A stretch of DNA of 9,876 nt, taken from assembly GCA_024278415.1 (NCBI GenBank), contig JAJRTI010000248.1, positions 1-9,876 on the forward strand, written 5' to 3'. Position 1 is the first letter of the stretch. Each line of letters starts with the position of its first letter. The notes under the pieces are model-generated. The model did not search any database. It was not told where the DNA came from and worked only from the letters and a program-made list of their open reading frames with translations. Both the position numbers and the translations under genes were made by a program. Positions 6,220 to 9,876 of this stretch are shown piece after piece. This DNA is from Planctomycetota bacterium (lineage in GTDB: Bacteria; Planctomycetota; Brocadiia; JAJRTI01).

Positions 6220-6452
6220 CGTTGTAAGCTTCTTCGCTGTTTCGTGTGGGTAAGCCTATGCATGTTTCGTGGTCTGCAATGGCGAAGTCACAGAGGAACG
6301 GAGGCCACGAAGTCACGAAGACACCAAGTTCCACAAAGGATATGCGATTCTGTGTCCCATTCCTCTTTGTGATCCTTTGTGCCTTGGTGTCTTTGTGGCC
6401 TCTGGCGTCCTTCTTGACCCACATGAAATAGCGAGGTGCCCGTTGTAAGCTT
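6220..6452. mobile_element. Possible non-autonomous element: 12-bp direct repeats flanking a segment with a large inverted repeat
   Basis: Cgttgtaagctt occurs at 6220-6231 and again at 6441-6452 in the same orientation. The 209 bases between them include the large inverted repeat at 6301-6402 and are visibly richer in A/T than the surrounding genes. The arrangement looks like a short insertion with a target-site duplication. However, the inverted arms do not reach the direct repeats, and no transposase is encoded. A chance 12-base repeat in 1 kb is uncommon but not excluded. Confidence 0.3.
6301..6402. repeat. Large imperfect inverted repeat of the GGCCACAAAGACACCAAGG type
   Basis: The left arm 6301-6340 (gaggccac...gacaccaag...cacaaagga) and the right arm 6373-6402 (tcctttgtgccttggtgtc, then tttgtggcctc) are inverted copies. 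The left arm has an extra 8-base piece (gaagtcac) and a small mismatch block. The loop is 6341-6372. I recall closely similar GTGCCTTGGTGTCTTTGTGG palindromes between genes of several environmental bacterial phyla. It would form a strong RNA hairpin in either direction; function is unknown. Confidence 0.8.
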
Positions 6453-6500
6453 GCATCATGCCGTGGGACCGATCCAGGCCGGCGAGGCCCCCGCGCGTCT

Positions 6501-6597
6501 GCCTCGAAGGCGCAGCGGATATCAGCCCAGGGTTGCGAGCGCAACTCGCTACCCTGGGCACGAGGATGCGCGAATGCAACGTTCCCTGAGAGGGAAC
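6501..6597 (+). repeat. Composite hairpin module, copy A
   Basis: Three hairpins occur in a row. A small one is at 6501-6511 (gcct/aggc, loop cga). A long one is at 6525-6559, with arms gcccagggttgcgag and ctcgctaccctgggc: 15 positions, one mismatch, 5-base loop. A third is at 6581-6597 (gttccct/agggaac, 3-base loop). The long hairpin is led by ggatatca (6517-6524). The same leader and hairpin reappear in opposite orientation in copy B. The AGCCCAGGGTTG/ACCCTGGG palindrome belongs to a repeat style that I recall from Planctomycetota and Verrucomicrobiota intergenic regions. Confidence 0.8.
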
Positions 6598-6668
6598 CGG
6601 AAACTCCCCAGAGGCCTATTCATGTCTCGGATGGACAGCTCTGCCGGCGGGCCACCCGTGCGATCCGT

Positions 6669-6760
6669 ATCCCTTTCAGGGATGTTGGGTGCGGAACGCA
6701 CATCGCCCTCCCAAGGTAGCTTCGCAACCCTGGGCTGATATCCGTATCCCCGTTGGGGAT
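6669..6760 (-). repeat. Composite hairpin module, copy B (opposite orientation)
   Basis: Read on the minus strand, this copy has a small hairpin ATCCCC-AAC-GGGGAT (6760-6746) and then GGATATCAGCCCAGGGTTGC (6743-6724). That sequence pairs imperfectly with GCTACCTTGGG (6720-6710) across a 3-base loop. After a 26-base spacer comes ATCCCT-GAA-AGGGAT (6683-6669). The order and spacing match copy A: small hairpin, leader GGATATCA, long hairpin, 21-26-base spacer, small TCCCT/AGGGA hairpin with a 3-base loop. The shared core is about 20 identical bases, so the two copies are clearly related. Confidence 0.8.
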
Positions 6761-7049
6761 GGCCGTATCGAGACTCAGCATGGCTTCGGAATCGAACCTG
6801 GACTTCATGCCCCGGCCATGGGGTCACATTGGACTCATCGCCTCCAATCCTTGTCGCAACTCCGATGCTTTCGACGGAACTCGGGGTAAAGACCTTTTCG
6901 CCCTAACCTCATCTCGGCGTGCCATGGTCACTTGTGATCACGGCAAATGCCTCGCAAAGGGCTTCCCCAGGAAGAAGGGCACACTGCGCCCGTCCTCTTG
7001 CAGCCCTCCTTTGCCCACGGATAAGCAGAAAGCTGCGCGCACCGTCCGG
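6761..7049. other. Non-coding stretch downstream of the WD40/beta-helix gene; nothing recognised
   Basis: These 289 bases lie between repeat copy B and the stop codon of the last gene. I found no convincing gene, no tRNA fold and no strong terminator hairpin with a T-tract. Short open frames here lack family resemblance and ribosome binding sites. It may be the 3' untranslated region plus degraded repeat or gene remnants. Confidence 0.5.
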
Positions 7050-9876
7050 CTACTCCGCGCGGTACGTTACCGGCCCGGCTTCCAATTTCTTCTCCGGTCC
7101 CCACACGTTCTGGTAGGCGCGCGTGTTGCCACGCGAGCGCACAGCGTCCTTGGTCGGCGCAGCGAACCAGTTGCGGTAGACTTCTGCGCCCTGGGACGAC
7201 TCGCCGCGGATGACGACCGCCGGGACTTTGCCAAGGAAGGTGTTGTGGTGCACGTCCATCCAGTCGCCGGCGATGTTCGTCGCGTCGCCGCGGTCGCGGC
7301 CGCCGTGCATGTCGAAGTGGTGGCTGGTGGCGTTGGGGCCGACGAGGTTCCACGCGGCCTCGTACCCGCAGCCGGGCGCGCCGCTGGACGCGATCATGTG
7401 GCGGCAGTAGTCGAAGCGGTTGGCGATGATGCGGATGTCGCTCGACGTCGTGACCACGCCGTACCCGTAGCCCGAACGCTGGCAATGGTGGATGTAGTTG
7501 TGGTGGATGCGCACGCGGATCGCGGTCGGCGCCACGCCGATGCCGCTGATGTTGAAGTTGTAGACTTCGCAGTTGTCCACCTCGCAGCCCGAGTGGCCGA
7601 TGCTGAGGAAATTGGAGTGCTCCGCAGTCTTCTCGGTGCTGCCGGACGAGCCCTCGAAGCGCAAGCCGGTGAGGCGCACGTTCTCGCCGGCGGTTTGCAT
7701 AAGTCGATGGCTCTTACGCCAGGTGGTGAAGATGCGCGCGCCGGGCGAGCCGTTGAGCCCGCGCGTGCCGGCCAGCGTCACGCCGCCGGGAATCTTGATG
7801 TTCGCCTTGCCGGTCAGGTCGATCTCCACGCCGTGCGGGAGGAAGATCACTTGCCCCGGCTTGGCCGCGTTGAGCGCCTCGAGCAGTTCGTCCCTGGTCC
7901 TAACAGTGAAGTCGCCGCGCGTGAGGATGGGCTTGTACCCCTCGCCTCCGCCGATGGGGTTGCCCGTGGGGTTGGCCTCGCAGCCGAAGGTCTCGGCCGC
8001 GGCCTTGTCTTGGGGCACTGGGGCGTACGAGGCCACCACCGGGTTGGGGAAGAGCGCCTCCGCAGCCAAGTCCTTGGGCCGCTCAGGCGCGTTCCACACG
8101 AGCAGCGTCGTGTCGCGCGAACCGGTGACCAGCCGTTTGCCGTCGGGCGAAACCGCGAGAGCGAGCGACCAGTGGCTGTGCCCGCGAAGGTCGGCGAATC
8201 GCTTGCCGCTGGCTAAGTCCCAGCACGTGATGCCGGAGCTGTTCCCCGCCGCGTACACGGTGCGGCCATCGGGCGAGAGCGCGAGCGCGTAGTAGAGGTA
8301 GTTGGTCGGCTCCATCTGCGCGTCGGGTTTGCCCGAAGCGATGTCCCACCGCAACACGCGCTTGTCCGTGCCGGCCGACAGAGCCCACCGCCCGGCAAAC
8401 GCGACTCCACGAACCCAACCCGTGTGCCCGCGCCAAGTCTGGAGCAGCTTGCCCGCGGCCAAGTCCCACAGCCGCACCGTGCCGTCGCGGCCGCCGCTGA
8501 GCGCTCGTCGGTCATCCTTCGACACGGCCAGCGCGAGCACGCCGCCGCGGTGGCCTTCGAGCCGCGCCGCGGGCTTGTCCGAATCTACGCTCCACACGCA
8601 AATCGCGCCGTCGCCCGCGGCCGAGAGCAGCTTGGCGCCGTCATGCGTGTACGCGACCGCGCGCACGAAGCCGCGGTGGCCGTCCAGTTCGCGCAACAGC
8701 TTGCCGTCTGCGAGCGAGAAGACGCGCACCACGCTGTCCTTGCAGCCCGCCGCGGCTTGCCGGCCGTCGGGCGATACCGCGAGCGCATACGCGCCGAGCT
8801 TCGCGCCCTGGATGGTGAGCAGCGTCTTGCCCGCGGCCGGGTCCCAGACGCGCAGCGTCGCGTCCGACGACGCGCTCACCACGCGCTGGCCGTCGGGCAG
8901 AAACGCCACGGCTTCGACCGAGCCGATGTGGCGATGCCACGTCACGCGCGGCTCGCCGGTGTCGAGGTTCGTCTCCGCGACGCGGCCCGATCCGTAGGTC
9001 AGCACCCACTGCTCGTCGGGCGAGACCGCAAGCTGCATGATCGGCCCCTGGTGTTGAGCCCACTCGCACAGCAGCTTGCCATCGCCTCGGCTCCAGCGCC
9101 GGATGACGCCGTCGCGGCCGCCGGTGACGACTTCGTTGCGCGAGGGCCGGTACGCGTGTGCGTACACGCGCGCGGCCTCGCCTGGGCAGTGCTTGTAGTC
9201 GCGGAAGACCGTATAGTCGGCCAGCGTCCACTCCCGCGCGCGGTCTTCGACGCCGGCGAGCAGGCACTTCTGGTCTGGCGAGAGATCGAGGTCTTTGGCC
9301 TGATAGATCGTGCACCATTTCTTGAGCAACTGTCCCGTGGCGAGGTCGAAGCGTTCGAGGTTGTGGTCGTAGCCTCCGCCGAGGATAGCCGTCTTGCCGC
9401 CCGGGCCGTAGATCGCGCCGGGCCGCAGCATCGCCATTTCGCTCTTGAGGCAGATGAGTTCCTTGCCGGTGGCGAGATCCCATTCTTTGGCGCAGACCGG
9501 GCCGTTGCCGGCATTGAGCATGCGCTTGCCGTCCGGCGAGTAGCGGACGCTGCGCAGTTCGCCGTGTCCCGTCTCCCAGTGCCGCAGCTCCTTCAGCGTC
9601 GAGACGTCCCACTCGCAGACCCGGCCCTTGCGGTCGCCCAGCAGCAGAGCGTTGCCGTCCGCGCGCACGTCCACGCTCATAAGGGGCTGTTTGGAGACGT
9701 TGGTGTGCGACTGCCGTTCGCCCTTGGCCAAGTCCCAGATGTCCACGTACCCGCCAGTGAGGACGACGCCTCGGCCATCGGGCAGGTAGGCCAAGTCGCT
9801 GGCATAGCCCCGCATGCGCAGCGTGCCCAGTCGTTGCACCGCTCCCGCAGGCAATGGATCGCCAAGGCTATCGACC
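7050..9876 (-). CDS. WD40 double beta-propeller fused to a right-handed beta-helix domain (N-terminus outside window)
   Basis: The frame is open to the right edge; 941 residues are visible, ending at TAG (7050-7052). An internal TTG (9852-9854) is not the start, since the residues before it read GDPLPAGAVQRLGT, the lead-in of Planctomycetota-type WD40 domains. About fourteen repeats of roughly 41 residues follow (to about residue 595). Many have SPDG.....G..D..V..WD..TGK and GH, notably the block from about 310 to 595. Fourteen blades suggest two seven-bladed propellers. A linker (about 600-645) leads to GDFTVRTRDELLEAL and PGQVIFLPHGVEIDLTG, then GVTLAGTRGLNGSPGA. These and the coils HNYIHHCQRSGYGYGV, ANRFDYCRHMIA, SHHFDMHGG (about 852-859) and VHHNTFLG are typical of pectate-lyase-like parallel beta-helices. 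Such domains bind or cleave polysaccharides, but no defined catalytic set can be assigned. Location is unknown without the N-terminus; export signals, a kinase domain or other domains may lie upstream. Confidence 0.88.
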   Translation of the reverse strand, partial: VDSLGDPLPAGAVQRLGTLRMRGYASDLAYLPDGRGVVLTGGYVDIWDLAKGERQSHTNVSKQPLMSVDVRADGNALLLGDRKGRVCEWDVSTLKELRHWETGHGELRSVRYSPDGKRMLNAGNGPVCAKEWDLATGKELICLKSEMAMLRPGAIYGPGGKTAILGGGYDHNLERFDLATGQLLKKWCTIYQAKDLDLSPDQKCLLAGVEDRAREWTLADYTVFRDYKHCPGEAARVYAHAYRPSRNEVVTGGRDGVIRRWSRGDGKLLCEWAQHQGPIMQLAVSPDEQWVLTYGSGRVAETNLDTGEPRVTWHRHIGSVEAVAFLPDGQRVVSASSDATLRVWDPAAGKTLLTIQGAKLGAYALAVSPDGRQAAAGCKDSVVRVFSLADGKLLRELDGHRGFVRAVAYTHDGAKLLSAAGDGAICVWSVDSDKPAARLEGHRGGVLALAVSKDDRRALSGGRDGTVRLWDLAAGKLLQTWRGHTGWVRGVAFAGRWALSAGTDKRVLRWDIASGKPDAQMEPTNYLYYALALSPDGRTVYAAGNSSGITCWDLASGKRFADLRGHSHWSLALAVSPDGKRLVTGSRDTTLLVWNAPERPKDLAAEALFPNPVVASYAPVPQDKAAAETFGCEANPTGNPIGGGEGYKPILTRGDFTVRTRDELLEALNAAKPGQVIFLPHGVEIDLTGKANIKIPGGVTLAGTRGLNGSPGARIFTTWRKSHRLMQTAGENVRLTGLRFEGSSGSTEKTAEHSNFLSIGHSGCEVDNCEVYNFNISGIGVAPTAIRVRIHHNYIHHCQRSGYGYGVVTTSSDIRIIANRFDYCRHMIASSGAPGCGYEAAWNLVGPNATSHHFDMHGGRDRGDATNIAGDWMDVHHNTFLGKVPAVVIRGESSQGAEVYRNWFAAPTKDAVRSRGNTRAYQNVWGPEKKLEAGPVTYRAE

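Noticed and set aside
6107..6544. Minus-strand open frame of 145 codons in the large intergenic region
   Set aside because: Its translation comes from the palindromic repeats themselves (for example SQPWADIR from the GGATATCAGCCC module). It also crosses the ppdK promoter candidate. Such frames are a common source of spurious hypothetical proteins.
6501..6760. CRISPR array
   Set aside because: The units are palindromic, occur in opposite orientations, number only two and lack evenly sized spacers; no cas gene is present.
6781..6820. tRNA-like T-arm on the minus strand (GGTTCGATTCC)
   Set aside because: Only two of the five T-stem pairs form, and no acceptor, D-arm or anticodon arm fits around it.
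6753..8216. Long plus-strand open frame (487 codons)
   Set aside because: It is antisense to the beta-helix end of the WD40 gene and starts inside repeat copy B. Its composition is dominated by Ala/Val/Arg, as expected from reverse reading of GC-rich coding DNA, and it shows no domain.

Overview
This is a GC-rich bacterial window. Six protein-coding genes are supported, two of them cut by the window edges, along with several families of non-coding repeats. The most likely source is a Planctomycetota-like bacterium. The reasons are the residues GDPLPAGA...RLGT at the visible start of a long WD40 protein, a WPPGFFE-type antitoxin paired with a PIN toxin, and intergenic palindromes built around GGATATCAGCCCAGGGTTG. 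This is an inference from remembered families; a related phylum such as Verrucomicrobiota, Lentisphaerota, Armatimonadota or Chloroflexota is not excluded. No rRNA, tRNA, CRISPR array, transposase or phage gene was recognised.

Layout. At 3-305 (+) is the C-terminal end of a Gfo/Idh/MocA-type oxidoreductase. A strong palindrome (296-363) covers its stop codon. At 373-1584 (+) is an FAD-dependent amine/D-amino-acid oxidoreductase of the DAO family. It converges, with 5 bases between the stops, on an M55 D-aminopeptidase (DppA-like, 1590-2396, -). Upstream of that on the minus strand is a VapBC-type toxin-antitoxin pair (vapC 2472-2879, vapB 2876-3115), coupled through a TTGA stop/start overlap. 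A short spacer (3116-3336) holds the probable vapBC promoter, a perfect 11-bp hairpin and a five-unit, 7-base-period tandem repeat that begins inside the stop codon of the next gene. That gene is pyruvate, phosphate dikinase (ppdK, 3337-6066, -), complete with its catalytic residues and preceded by a plausible promoter and a leader of about 95 bases.

From 6067 to 7049 there is almost 1 kb without a credible gene. It contains an imperfect inverted repeat of the GGCCACAAAGACACCAAGG type inside a pair of 12-bp direct repeats (6220-6452). It also contains two copies, in opposite orientation, of a composite hairpin module (6501-6760). The rest (6761-7049) shows nothing recognisable. The window ends with a minus-strand gene (7050-9876, start beyond the edge) encoding about fourteen WD40 blades fused to a right-handed parallel beta-helix domain.

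How the genes fit together. DppA and the FAD enzyme could together release and oxidise D-amino acids, but they lie on opposite strands, so this is only a hypothesis. PpdK is central carbon metabolism (pyruvate/PEP interconversion) and appears to be its own transcription unit. The WD40/beta-helix protein is the least characterised gene here. The density of distinct repeat families, two of which overlap stop codons, is the most unusual aspect of the DNA.
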